NCBI GenBank assembly: GCA_903862935.1
Contig: CAIOZY010000038.1
Span: forward strand, 1-53,073
From: an uncultured Opitutaceae bacterium
Lineage (GTDB): Bacteria > Verrucomicrobiota > Verrucomicrobiia > Opitutales > Opitutaceae
Reading direction: 5' to 3'
DNA: 53,073 nucleotides
The position numbers and the translations under genes are program-made. Position 1 is the stretch's first letter, and every line of letters starts with the position of its first letter. The notes beneath the pieces were generated by a model that made no database searches, was not told the DNA's origin, and saw only the letters and a list, made by a program, of their open reading frames with translations. This document shows positions 1 to 7,417 of the stretch, one piece after another.

Positions 1-181
1 CAGTCGGAGTGGCCATGCCCGCAGAATGGGGCTTGATCGCGCTGGCCAAACGCAAAATGCGTCACACCCGCAGCGGCGGGCAACGCCCTGAAAGAGTTTA
101 TGTTACGAAACATCGGCACTCAACATCCCGGACAGCCCTGGTTGGGCATAATGACCTTAACGGACTTCTAGTAATTTTCAT

Positions 182-193
182 AACCGGCCGGTT
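182..193. promoter_or_regulatory. 12-bp perfect palindrome upstream of the small-protein/response-regulator pair
   Basis: A perfect palindrome, AACCGGCCGGTT, ends 35 bp before the ATG of the small protein at 229. It lies in a locally AT-richer stretch (a TTTAAATA run follows at 203-210), where a promoter would be expected. A dimeric regulator could bind here, but nothing identifies one. The remainder of 1-228 shows no gene I can support. Confidence 0.25.
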
Positions 194-228
194 GGATATC
201 TGTTTAAATATGGTGCACCCAAAGGCTA

Positions 229-606
229 ATGGAAAAACCGCAGCTCAACGGGCACAGGCCCACTGTATACGAGATCCTGCTGAGTCTGGAGAGTCATCCG
301 CGCGATGTCTTCCGGGAGATTCGCTCTTGGGTTTTCTCTTGGCGCGGCCGGATGCTGTGGGAGATCTGTCTCCGGTTCGGGGCTGACCCTTTCCCGGCGG
401 CCTCCGAACTGGTCAAGGGGATCGCCGAGTCCTCATCGGGATCCGACGTGGATAACGCCTTTCACCAGTACCATAAGTGTCGCTCCGGGTTGGACCGCCT
501 GGGTGCGCTGCTGACCGGCATGTATCCGCGATACAAAAATGTCTTCAGGTCCTACAGGAGGCTGAAGGCGAGGACCACCGGCAACCCCGTCCTTCAAGGC
601 TTATGA
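229..606 (+). CDS. Hypothetical protein, 125 aa, overlapping or abutting a response regulator gene
   Basis: I do not recognise a family. The product is predicted to be soluble and largely helical. It is rich in Arg and Leu, has several Trp and Tyr residues, and shows no signal peptide or membrane segment. It has no obvious DNA-binding or catalytic motif. Its TGA stop (604-606) overlaps an in-frame ATG (603) of the downstream response regulator, so the two may be translationally coupled. This suggests it is a partner or output of that regulator; a small His-phosphotransfer or adaptor role is possible, but no HPt motif is evident. Coding status is supported by its length, by the absence of a better overlapping frame and by the tight junction. 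Confidence 0.5.
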   Translation: MEKPQLNGHRPTVYEILLSLESHPRDVFREIRSWVFSWRGRMLWEICLRFGADPFPAASELVKGIAESSSGSDVDNAFHQYHKCRSGLDRLGALLTGMYPRYKNVFRSYRRLKARTTGNPVLQGL

Positions 607-650
607 CAGCCGCCGGCCTCGCAATCCCGCCCCCTGCAGAGGGCTCCGCA

Positions 651-1016
651 GTGAAGAAGAGTATTCTGATCGTCGACGACGAAGCGGAGATTAGGAACTT
701 GCTCGGGGAGTTTCTCTCGTACCGGGGCTACGAAATCACCGTGGTGCCGTCGGCAGCCGAGGCAAAGCGCACCGTGGAGAAGGCCCTCCCCAACCTGATC
801 ATCGCCGACCTCGAGCTGGATGAGTCGGACGGGCTGCAGGTGATCGACCAGCTCACGGTCACCGTGCCCCACACGCCGGTCATGCTTCTGACGGGCACGT
901 TCTTCGAGCCGCAGATTGTCCGCGACGTCCTGAGCAAGAAGGTGGCCTCCTACCTCCACAAACCCTCCCCGTCCGCCCGCATCCTCACAGAGGTGCAAAC
1001 GTTGATTGGCACGTAA
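651..1016 (+). CDS. Single-domain response regulator (CheY-like receiver)
   Basis: The protein is a stand-alone receiver domain of 121 aa. It has the N-terminal ILIVDDE motif with the acidic pair, the phospho-acceptor Asp in IADLEL (codon 807-809, residue 53 from the GTG), a Thr in LLTGT, and the conserved Lys in LHKP near the C-terminus. There is no output domain, so it would signal by protein-protein contact. I chose the GTG at 651 because it puts the acidic motif at residues 8-10 as is usual, and an AGAGGG lies 7 nt upstream. An ATG at 603 is in frame and would overlap the upstream stop. No kinase is adjacent; the only histidine kinase in the window lies at 44.9 kb. Confidence 0.85.
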   Translation: MKKSILIVDDEAEIRNLLGEFLSYRGYEITVVPSAAEAKRTVEKALPNLIIADLELDESDGLQVIDQLTVTVPHTPVMLLTGTFFEPQIVRDVLSKKVASYLHKPSPSARILTEVQTLIGT

Positions 1017-1029
1017 CCGTCAGCATCGT

Positions 1030-3564
1030 TCAGGGCCGGCCCCTGATGTTCTGGGCCAACCTGAGGATGTCGGCCAAGACTCCCGAGGCGGTGATCTCGC
1101 CGCCGGCACCGGCGCCGCGCACGATGAGCGGATGCTCGTGGTAGCGTTCGGTGTGAACGGCTACACACGACTCGGTTCCGTGCAGGGACCAGGCGGGATG
1201 GTCGGGTCCGATCTCTACGGGGGACACGGCAACTCGGGGCCCGGATTTGGGCAGATCGATCCGCGCGAGATAGCGCAGGAGCATACCGCGGTGCCTCAGC
1301 CCCTCCATTCGCTCTGCAAAGGCCTGATCGAGCCCCTCAAGCGAGGATAGGAATGCCTCGGGCCCGCCCTGGGCCAAGCCCTCAGCGGGAACGAAGGGCT
1401 CGAGCTTCACGTCTGCAAGGTCGAGCCTCAGGCCCAGCTCGCGCGCCAAGATCAGGGCCTTGCGAGCGACGTCCAGTCCGGAAAGGTCGTCGCGGGGATT
1501 GGGCTCCGTGTAGCCCAAGTCCCGGGCCTTGCGGACGGCAGAAGAGAGCCTCTCCCCCGCCGACAACCGCTCGGACAAAAAGCCGAGGGTGCCCGAGAAG
1601 GCCCCCTCGATCCGCACGACATGGTCGCCGGTGCGGACAAGATTTTTTAGAGTCTCGATGACCGGCAGAGCGGCTCCCACGGTCGTCTCGTAATGGAATG
1701 CCCGGTAGTGGCGTCGAGCAGCCGCCTTAAGCGCATCGTACCGGCTCAGGGGGATTGCCAACGGCTTCTTGTTAGCCGAGACGACGTTCACCCCGCGCGC
1801 GAAGGCCTCCGCGTACAACTCTTCCATGCCGTCCGCCGCGGTACAGTCGACCAGGACAGGATTCGGAAGGCGGGCGAGTTCCGGCAGGAGTGCTTCCGGG
1901 GCGCGCCTTGTCCGGCCTCCCTTCCCTCCTCCGCCGAGGAGCCGCTTTGCCTCCGCCGGTTCCAGCCCCCTCGCCGCGAACACCGCGCCCGAGCTGTCCG
2001 CAAGACCCACAAGCTTCACCTCCGTATCGTGGTGGGTGCGCAGGTCGACGCGGTGACGCTCCAGCTGGTCCAGGAGGCTGCGGCCGACAACGCCCTTGCC
2101 CAGCAGAAGGACACTGATCTCCGCATGGGCGAGGTTGAAGGCGGCGTGGACCGTACGCACTGCCGCAGCCGTGTCCGCAGCGTCCACGACGCAGGATACG
2201 TTGCGCTGGGATGCTCCCTGGGCTATCGCCCGAACCGTCACTCCCGCCCGTCCGATCGCCCCGAGAAAACGCCCGGCCACGTTGGGTCTGTGCCCCATGG
2301 CTTCGGCCACGAGTGTGACGAGGCTCACCGGGGAAATAGGCTCACCTTGCGTTAACTCCCCGGCTGCAGGCTCCCTCTCCAGAGTCTCGGCGATCAGGCG
2401 CCGGGCTGCAGCCTCGTCCGAACAGGGCACGACGACAGAGAAGGTCTGACCGAGGGTCGACTCGGTAGCCAGCCACACGCGGACCCCCGCTGCCACAAGC
2501 CCATCAACAATCCGGGAGCCCACCGGCCGTCCAATCTCCGCCCGGCGCGAGCCGACCCCGAGCAGGGAGAGGTTCTCGAGGCTCGTGACGCAGGTGGGGC
2601 GGTCGGGATCCGGATTTCCCAAGGCGTCTATCCGGGTTCCCGGGGCGCCCGGGTTCGAGGTGCTGCGGATCACGAGAGCCGCCCCGCATTCCCTCAAGGG
2701 GATGATCGTGCGCGGATGGAACATCCGGGTCCCAAAGTAGGCCAACTCCAGCGCCTCGTCATAGGAGAGCCGGTCAACGGGCACGGCCTCGGCAACGATG
2801 GCCGGGTCGGCCGTCATCACCCCGGGGACGTCCGTCCAGACGGTTACCTCGCCGGCGCCGAGCAGCGCCGCAAGGAGGGTCGCGGTGTAGTCCGATCCGT
2901 TACGCCCCAGGGTCGTGGTCTTGCCCTCCCGGGTCGCCGCGACAAATCCCGTGATGACCGGCAGGATCCCCTCCCACCCTGCCGCAACCCCGCCAAAACG
3001 CCGGGAGGTTTCGGCCCAGTCGACCCGCGCCGCGCCCGCCTGGGCATCGGTCACGAGGAATTGCCGGGCATCTTGGGCTCGGGCTGGGACGGAGCGCGCC
3101 CGGAGCGCGGCGGCAACCAGCGCCGCAGCGACCGGCTCCCCAAGGGCCAGGACGGCGTCCAGCTGGCCCGGGGTGCATCGAAGTTCCCGCGAGATCTCAC
3201 CCAGAATGGGATCGGCCGCGGCCAGAATCCGATCGGCCTCTCGGCAGAAGTCCTCAAGCTGCGTCCCCGAAAGAACCTGCCCGGCGGTCGTGCGAGCCAA
3301 GGCCGACACCTTCTGGATCTCGTCCCTTCCAGCTGCGGAGTTACCGAGTGCGGCGGCCTCGGCGCTTGCCTCGAGGTGGTCCGTTGAGTCGCCTAGGGCT
3401 GAAACGACGAGCGCAAGCCGGGTTCCGTCCGCGGGAGCCTCCTCCACGAGCCGCAGCACTTGCGGTAGCCGACCGAGGGAGCCCAGCGAGGTACCGCCGA
3501 ACTTGTAGACCCGCCAAACCGGCTGGGGTTGGGCTCCTCTCGCGTCAGTCATTCCGAAATCCAT
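1030..3564 (-). CDS. thrA: Bifunctional aspartate kinase / homoserine dehydrogenase
   Basis: This 844-aa protein catalyses the first step (aspartate to aspartyl phosphate) and third step (aspartate semialdehyde to homoserine) of the aspartate pathway leading to threonine and methionine; the first also feeds lysine. The N-terminal kinase domain starts with KFGGTS. It is followed by ACT-type regulatory sequence at about residues 320-470, with a GVGSRRAEIG segment. The homoserine dehydrogenase domain carries the nucleotide-binding GKGVVGRSLL, SANKKPL and GAFSGTLGF motifs, and the protein ends in a GAGAGG segment typical of ThrA/MetL. Length matches the fused enzyme (about 810-820 aa). It lies 62 bp downstream of the PHP gene on the same strand and converges on the response regulator with a 13-bp gap. 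ThrA versus MetL (feedback-insensitive) cannot be settled here. Confidence 0.93.
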   Translation of the reverse strand: MDFGMTDARGAQPQPVWRVYKFGGTSLGSLGRLPQVLRLVEEAPADGTRLALVVSALGDSTDHLEASAEAAALGNSAAGRDEIQKVSALARTTAGQVLSGTQLEDFCREADRILAAADPILGEISRELRCTPGQLDAVLALGEPVAAALVAAALRARSVPARAQDARQFLVTDAQAGAARVDWAETSRRFGGVAAGWEGILPVITGFVAATREGKTTTLGRNGSDYTATLLAALLGAGEVTVWTDVPGVMTADPAIVAEAVPVDRLSYDEALELAYFGTRMFHPRTIIPLRECGAALVIRSTSNPGAPGTRIDALGNPDPDRPTCVTSLENLSLLGVGSRRAEIGRPVGSRIVDGLVAAGVRVWLATESTLGQTFSVVVPCSDEAAARRLIAETLEREPAAGELTQGEPISPVSLVTLVAEAMGHRPNVAGRFLGAIGRAGVTVRAIAQGASQRNVSCVVDAADTAAAVRTVHAAFNLAHAEISVLLLGKGVVGRSLLDQLERHRVDLRTHHDTEVKLVGLADSSGAVFAARGLEPAEAKRLLGGGGKGGRTRRAPEALLPELARLPNPVLVDCTAADGMEELYAEAFARGVNVVSANKKPLAIPLSRYDALKAAARRHYRAFHYETTVGAALPVIETLKNLVRTGDHVVRIEGAFSGTLGFLSERLSAGERLSSAVRKARDLGYTEPNPRDDLSGLDVARKALILARELGLRLDLADVKLEPFVPAEGLAQGGPEAFLSSLEGLDQAFAERMEGLRHRGMLLRYLARIDLPKSGPRVAVSPVEIGPDHPAWSLHGTESCVAVHTERYHEHPLIVRGAGAGGEITASGVLADILRLAQNIRGRP

Positions 3565-3626
3565 GCAGCTGGCGGGGTTTTCCGCAATCCATCAGGCGCC
3601 GGGTACAGAAAAAACTGTGCCGGGCC

Positions 3627-4658
3627 CTAATCTGCCTTCCGGCCATCTAAAAAGACGGGCTGGGTCCAGGCCTGATTCCCGTTAGAGTCGGTGATCCGGA
3701 CCCGAACGTACCCCTCGTCACCGTGCGGGACATAGGCTGCCGCGGTGGCGACCGTGTCCTCTAAAATCCTGCCGTTTCGGCCGATGAACTGGATCCGGTA
3801 GCGGGGCTGGTAGTTGCCCCTCGGGTGGACCGAGACCTTCACCTGCTTCGCATCGCCGATGTAATCCAAGAGAGCTACCCCGGTCGAGGCATAGAAGTCC
3901 CCCCGGGCGATGGAGCCCATGATCTCGTCGGTTCCCAAGCGTGCCGCCCGGACCACGATCCAGCCGTGGCCGGGAGTTGCGGCGTGGTCGGTCGACCCGG
4001 TGGTCTCCGGGTCGGCGTCCCGCAGTTGGTGGGCGTCGTCCGAGGCCACGCCCCAGATGACCTTGCCGCGGGAAAGGACCTGGTCCCACATCTCCTCGCA
4101 ACTCGGAGCCGATGGGCCGGCACCGGCGTTGTTGACGCTCGGGTGCATGTTCATGATCTCCATCAATCTCGCTCCCCGTGATGCAGCGATGTCATCGGCG
4201 GTAAGCTGCCAAAGAAAGTTGGGATGATTGATCTGGGCGACCCCGCCGGCTGCTAGGGTTGCGTCGATATCCTTCTGCAGGGTCGCGAGGGCGCTCGGCC
4301 CGGCCTGGTGCTCGACCACGCGCCTGGGGTTCAGGGCGTTGACGTGCACGAACACGGGCGGGGGCACCACATTCGACGTCACCTCCTCGCCGGGGATGAG
4401 CAGGAACCTGCCGTCGGCCCCAAGGAGCGCGTTGAGCGGCTCCACCCGAGTCAGGAAGTCGTGGTCGGTGATGAACAGGAAGTCGTACCCGTGGCCGCGG
4501 TACCACCGGGCGACCTCGTCGGGGGTCGAGCGGCCGTCGCTGTTGAGGGAGTGGGTGTGCGTGTTTCCCTTGAACCAGTCGGCACGGGCCGCGGCCGCCA
4601 GAGTCAGGGCGGCTGCAAGGGCTAGGACTACGCGGGTCCTGTCTTGGGGGCTACGCAT
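3627..4658 (-). CDS. Secreted PHP-domain metallohydrolase (CehA/McbA family)
   Basis: The 343-aa protein has an N-terminal signal peptide: basic residues, an Ala/Leu-rich core, and probable cleavage after the Ala-rich stretch near residue 26. A PHP-type hydrolase domain follows directly. Metal-binding motifs are visible: HTHSLNSDG (His34, His36), TDHD, GEE, HVN, INHPN and DDAH. Members of this family hydrolyse phosphoesters or carbamates with a multinuclear metal centre in the periplasm. The substrate cannot be told from sequence. I chose the ATG at 4658 over an upstream ATG because it starts directly at the signal peptide. It lies downstream of the TonB receptor, but a strong terminator separates them, so it probably has its own promoter. 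Confidence 0.8.
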   Translation of the reverse strand: MRSPQDRTRVVLALAAALTLAAAARADWFKGNTHTHSLNSDGRSTPDEVARWYRGHGYDFLFITDHDFLTRVEPLNALLGADGRFLLIPGEEVTSNVVPPPVFVHVNALNPRRVVEHQAGPSALATLQKDIDATLAAGGVAQINHPNFLWQLTADDIAASRGARLMEIMNMHPSVNNAGAGPSAPSCEEMWDQVLSRGKVIWGVASDDAHQLRDADPETTGSTDHAATPGHGWIVVRAARLGTDEIMGSIARGDFYASTGVALLDYIGDAKQVKVSVHPRGNYQPRYRIQFIGRNGRILEDTVATAAAYVPHGDEGYVRVRITDSNGNQAWTQPVFLDGRKAD

Positions 4659-4725
4659 GTCTTTTCTGCTTTTCCAGTCCGGGGTTCGGGTCGGGACAGC
4701 TCGGCCGATTGAGGTTCCTCGGCCC

Positions 4726-4765
4726 CAAAAAGACAAGCGCTGCGGCGGATAATCCGCCGCAGCGC
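4726..4765 (-). terminator. Rho-independent terminator of the TonB-dependent receptor gene
   Basis: Perfect 14-bp inverted arms (4737-4750 and 4752-4765, GCGCTGCGGCGGAT and its complement) form a very GC-rich hairpin. On the minus strand this is followed at once by a T-rich run (TTGTCTTTTT, 4735-4726). Its orientation and position, about 95 bp after the receptor stop codon, fit termination of that transcript. Confidence 0.85.
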
Positions 4766-4859
4766 CGGGGGCCCTGCACGGGCCAAACCTAGGTTACGCC
4801 ACAGGCGCTCGGAGCGTGCAGGTCACCCTTGCCTATCAAGTCCGCCCGGAGGCGGGAGA

Positions 4860-7103
4860 TCATAGATTGTAGCTGACGGTGAGGACGAACGTACGCGGCG
4901 GGGCGGGGTCGAGGGTGACTCCGCTCTGCAGGCCCATCGGGTATTGCTTGTCGAGCACGTTGTTCACGTTCAGGCGGACTCCCCAGCTCCGGTTGAACTG
5001 GTAGTTCGCAAACGCGGTCACCCAGGTCTCTTGCTGAACCTTGATCAGGTTCGGCTTGACCCATCCGTTCGGGAACGTGATTCCGCTGCTCGTCATGTAG
5101 CGGTCTCCCATCCGGCTCGCGCCGCCACCGAAGGAGAAGCCCGTGAGGGGCGTGTCCTTGGCGAAGTCATACCGGGTGAAGAAGCTCCACGAGTTGCCGT
5201 AGGTGGCCGAGACAGGGTTGCCTGCCTGGTCGCGGACCGTTCCGCGGTAACCGGTGAGCAGAAGCTGCCAGCCCGTCGCGGGCACTAAGGCAACGGTCGC
5301 ATCCCAGCCCCGGGTCGTTGTGGACCCGATCGGGATGTAGTAGCCCAAACCGTACGGGTTCAGGCCAACGCCTATGATCGACTGGTTGGTGAGCTGCTGC
5401 TTAAAGGCAGCGATTGTGGACGTGAGCCGCCCGTTCCACAGCGCGGTCTTCAGACCAACCTCGTCGCCCTTGCCGGTTACGTTGGGCAGGCGGTTGTTGT
5501 TGTAGTCGAAGCCCGTGCCCGGGGTGAAGATCGTGGCCTCAAGCCCGTAGAGCGAAATGTCCTTGGTGACATGGAACACAGCGCCGTAGCGGTGGAGGTA
5601 GGCCGAGCCGGGCAGGTCCGTCGCGCCGGCGGTCGTGGTCGGGGTTGTTCCCAGATAGCCATACGGGGCGTTGTAGGCCAGGTTGGCGTCGGTCACCGTT
5701 TCAATATCGGCGAACGTAAAGCCCACAACGAGCGACAGCCGGTCCGGGATCACGTCCAGCTGGTGCTGGTAGTAGATGTTGTCGCGGTAGGTCTTGAGCC
5801 GGTTGCCAGGATTCGCCGGAACATAGTAGCCTCCGGAGTCCTGCTGGGGCACGACGACGGCGTCGAGCGCAGCAGCGCTGTCGAGCGGGATCGTGTAGGC
5901 GTTGGTGGGCGTTGCCGTGGTCGTCGTCCAGAACTTGCTGATGTCGGAAACATCGGTGTGGTTGAAGCCGAACGAGCTCTGGTGCTTGAAGATGCCCGTC
6001 GTGAACTTCCCGTTGAAGTCGTCCTGGACGGTGCCGACATTGTAAAACTCGTTGTTCTGCCGAACGATGTACGAGGCCTGCATCGTCTGCCAGTTGGTGC
6101 CGGACGGGCCGGTGATGCCGCCGTAGCGCTGGTAGGTCCAGATCTGGGCTGAGAACTTCATTTCCCAGTCGGTCGAGAATCTCTGGATCAGCATCGCGCG
6201 GACGCCGCGCCGTTCCATGTGCTCCATCTGGTTGTTGGCCCATCCGCCCTCGTATTCGCGGCCCCTGCCGGTGTAGAGCTTGCCATCGGGTGTGAGGAAG
6301 CCGTCGCCAGACGGGGGGTGAAGCAGCTTCTGGAAGTCCCAGGCGATCATCGCCGTGGTATTCTTGTAGTCCATCTGGAGCGTCGGGTGTATGGCCAGGA
6401 CGTCGAGCTTCTCGTGCTTGAAGTAGAGGTTGCCGCCCTGATAGGCGCCCTCAACGCGGTAGCTCAGCTTGATGTCTTCCCCGATCTTACCCATCGGCCC
6501 CGTCGAGTCGAAGGTCGCGCGGATCAGCCCGAACTGGTCGGAGGAGAACGTGACGATATTCTGGGAGCGCGGCAGCGGCTTCTTGGTCATCTTCAGGATG
6601 ACGCCGCCCAGCGACGCGTTCGGGTAAAACACCGCCGAGGGTCCCTTGACGACCTCGATCGAGTCCACGTAGACGTTGTCTTCGTAGGGGACGTTATCGA
6701 GCATGTCGTCGATGTACGGATAGCTCGTGCGGGTACCGCGGATCATGTTGGTCTCCCCGCGGAAGTGACCGTTGACGCCTGCATACAGGAGCACGTCCGT
6801 CAGGTCGGTCGCACCGATGTCCCGGATCAGGTCGTTGGTCATGACGAACACCCCTTGCGGGATATCCAGCAGGCGTTGGTTCGACTTGAGGGCGGTCGCC
6901 GCGTTCGCATCGACATAGCCCATGCCCTGGGTCGTCCGAACGACGAACTTGGACATTTGAACGACCTCATCCTGACTCATCCCTGTCGTGTTCGACGAAG
7001 GCGCCAGGGTCTGCCCAAGCGCCGGAACTGATGTGGCCACGGTTAGGGCCACGCACGTTACAAAAGCCCGCAATGGGGCATGAAACGGCCTGTGTGGTGT
7101 CAT
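4860..7103 (-). CDS. TonB-dependent outer-membrane receptor
   Basis: The product is a 747-aa outer-membrane active transporter. It has a signal peptide (residues 1 to about 30, ending ALGQ). A short linker contains VVQMSKFVV, resembling the TonB-box region of Verrucomicrobia receptors. A plug domain spans about residues 65-165 (QGVFVMTNDLIRDIGATDL, GVNGHFRGE, VDSIEVVKGPSAVFYPNASLGG), and the rest is a beta-barrel rich in aromatic and Asn/Gly turns. The final strand (FVLTVSYNL) ends in Leu rather than the usual Phe. It resembles siderophore-type receptors (FhuA/FpvA group) without an N-terminal signalling domain. The ligand is unknown, and no TonB/ExbB or siderophore genes are nearby. It ends in its own terminator, and its upstream region is AT-rich. 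Confidence 0.88.
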   Translation of the reverse strand: MTPHRPFHAPLRAFVTCVALTVATSVPALGQTLAPSSNTTGMSQDEVVQMSKFVVRTTQGMGYVDANAATALKSNQRLLDIPQGVFVMTNDLIRDIGATDLTDVLLYAGVNGHFRGETNMIRGTRTSYPYIDDMLDNVPYEDNVYVDSIEVVKGPSAVFYPNASLGGVILKMTKKPLPRSQNIVTFSSDQFGLIRATFDSTGPMGKIGEDIKLSYRVEGAYQGGNLYFKHEKLDVLAIHPTLQMDYKNTTAMIAWDFQKLLHPPSGDGFLTPDGKLYTGRGREYEGGWANNQMEHMERRGVRAMLIQRFSTDWEMKFSAQIWTYQRYGGITGPSGTNWQTMQASYIVRQNNEFYNVGTVQDDFNGKFTTGIFKHQSSFGFNHTDVSDISKFWTTTTATPTNAYTIPLDSAAALDAVVVPQQDSGGYYVPANPGNRLKTYRDNIYYQHQLDVIPDRLSLVVGFTFADIETVTDANLAYNAPYGYLGTTPTTTAGATDLPGSAYLHRYGAVFHVTKDISLYGLEATIFTPGTGFDYNNNRLPNVTGKGDEVGLKTALWNGRLTSTIAAFKQQLTNQSIIGVGLNPYGLGYYIPIGSTTTRGWDATVALVPATGWQLLLTGYRGTVRDQAGNPVSATYGNSWSFFTRYDFAKDTPLTGFSFGGGASRMGDRYMTSSGITFPNGWVKPNLIKVQQETWVTAFANYQFNRSWGVRLNVNNVLDKQYPMGLQSGVTLDPAPPRTFVLTVSYNL

Positions 7104-7417
7104 GTTTTTAGGGGTTTAACAAGCAGTGGATACACGGAGTACGCCGATGGATTATCAGTGTCAATAGTCAAATCCGGGGCAAATTATATGCTTATAGGTA
7201 ATCTTTTATGAAATCGAAAGATCTCAATTTCTCATCAAATATTGGCCTAATTATAAGAAAAGATCCTGTGTTATGGCCAATTGGATTTTCGTTGTATACT
7301 TAATATCGGAATAAGAGTTCCATCTGTTGAGCGCACAAGAGTCATGGGCTAGCGCTTCCGGTTCAGATTCTGTGACTTGCGGGAAATCCTTAGTGATAAA
7401 CAAAGGACAAAACCACA
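7104..7417. other. AT-rich intergenic region between recD2 and the TonB receptor gene
   Basis: This stretch of 314 bp is visibly AT-richer than the surrounding genes. It holds the candidate receptor promoter and the 3' side of recD2. I see no convincing reading frame: a minus-strand ORF crossing it has no family match and is out of frame with recD2. No clear hairpin-plus-T-run terminator for recD2 is visible, nor a convincing Fur box. Confidence 0.5.
7183..7212 (-). promoter_or_regulatory. Candidate promoter of the TonB-dependent receptor gene
   Basis: On the minus strand TTCATA (7212-7207) is separated by 18 bp from a perfect TATAAT (7188-7183), about 80 bp before the receptor ATG. Nearby are two tandem TTGAC motifs (7159-7172) that could be an operator. 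This is a consensus match only; -10-like sequences arise easily in AT-rich DNA. Confidence 0.35.

Noticed and set aside
9-386. 125-codon plus-strand frame at the left edge
   Set aside because: It overlaps the better-supported gene at 229 in another frame, has no recognisable motif, and its composition looks like a random frame in GC-rich DNA.
7140-7200. Fur box upstream of the TonB receptor (a GATAAT is present)
   Set aside because: Only one half-site-like hexamer; no 19-bp dyad matching the Fur consensus could be built.
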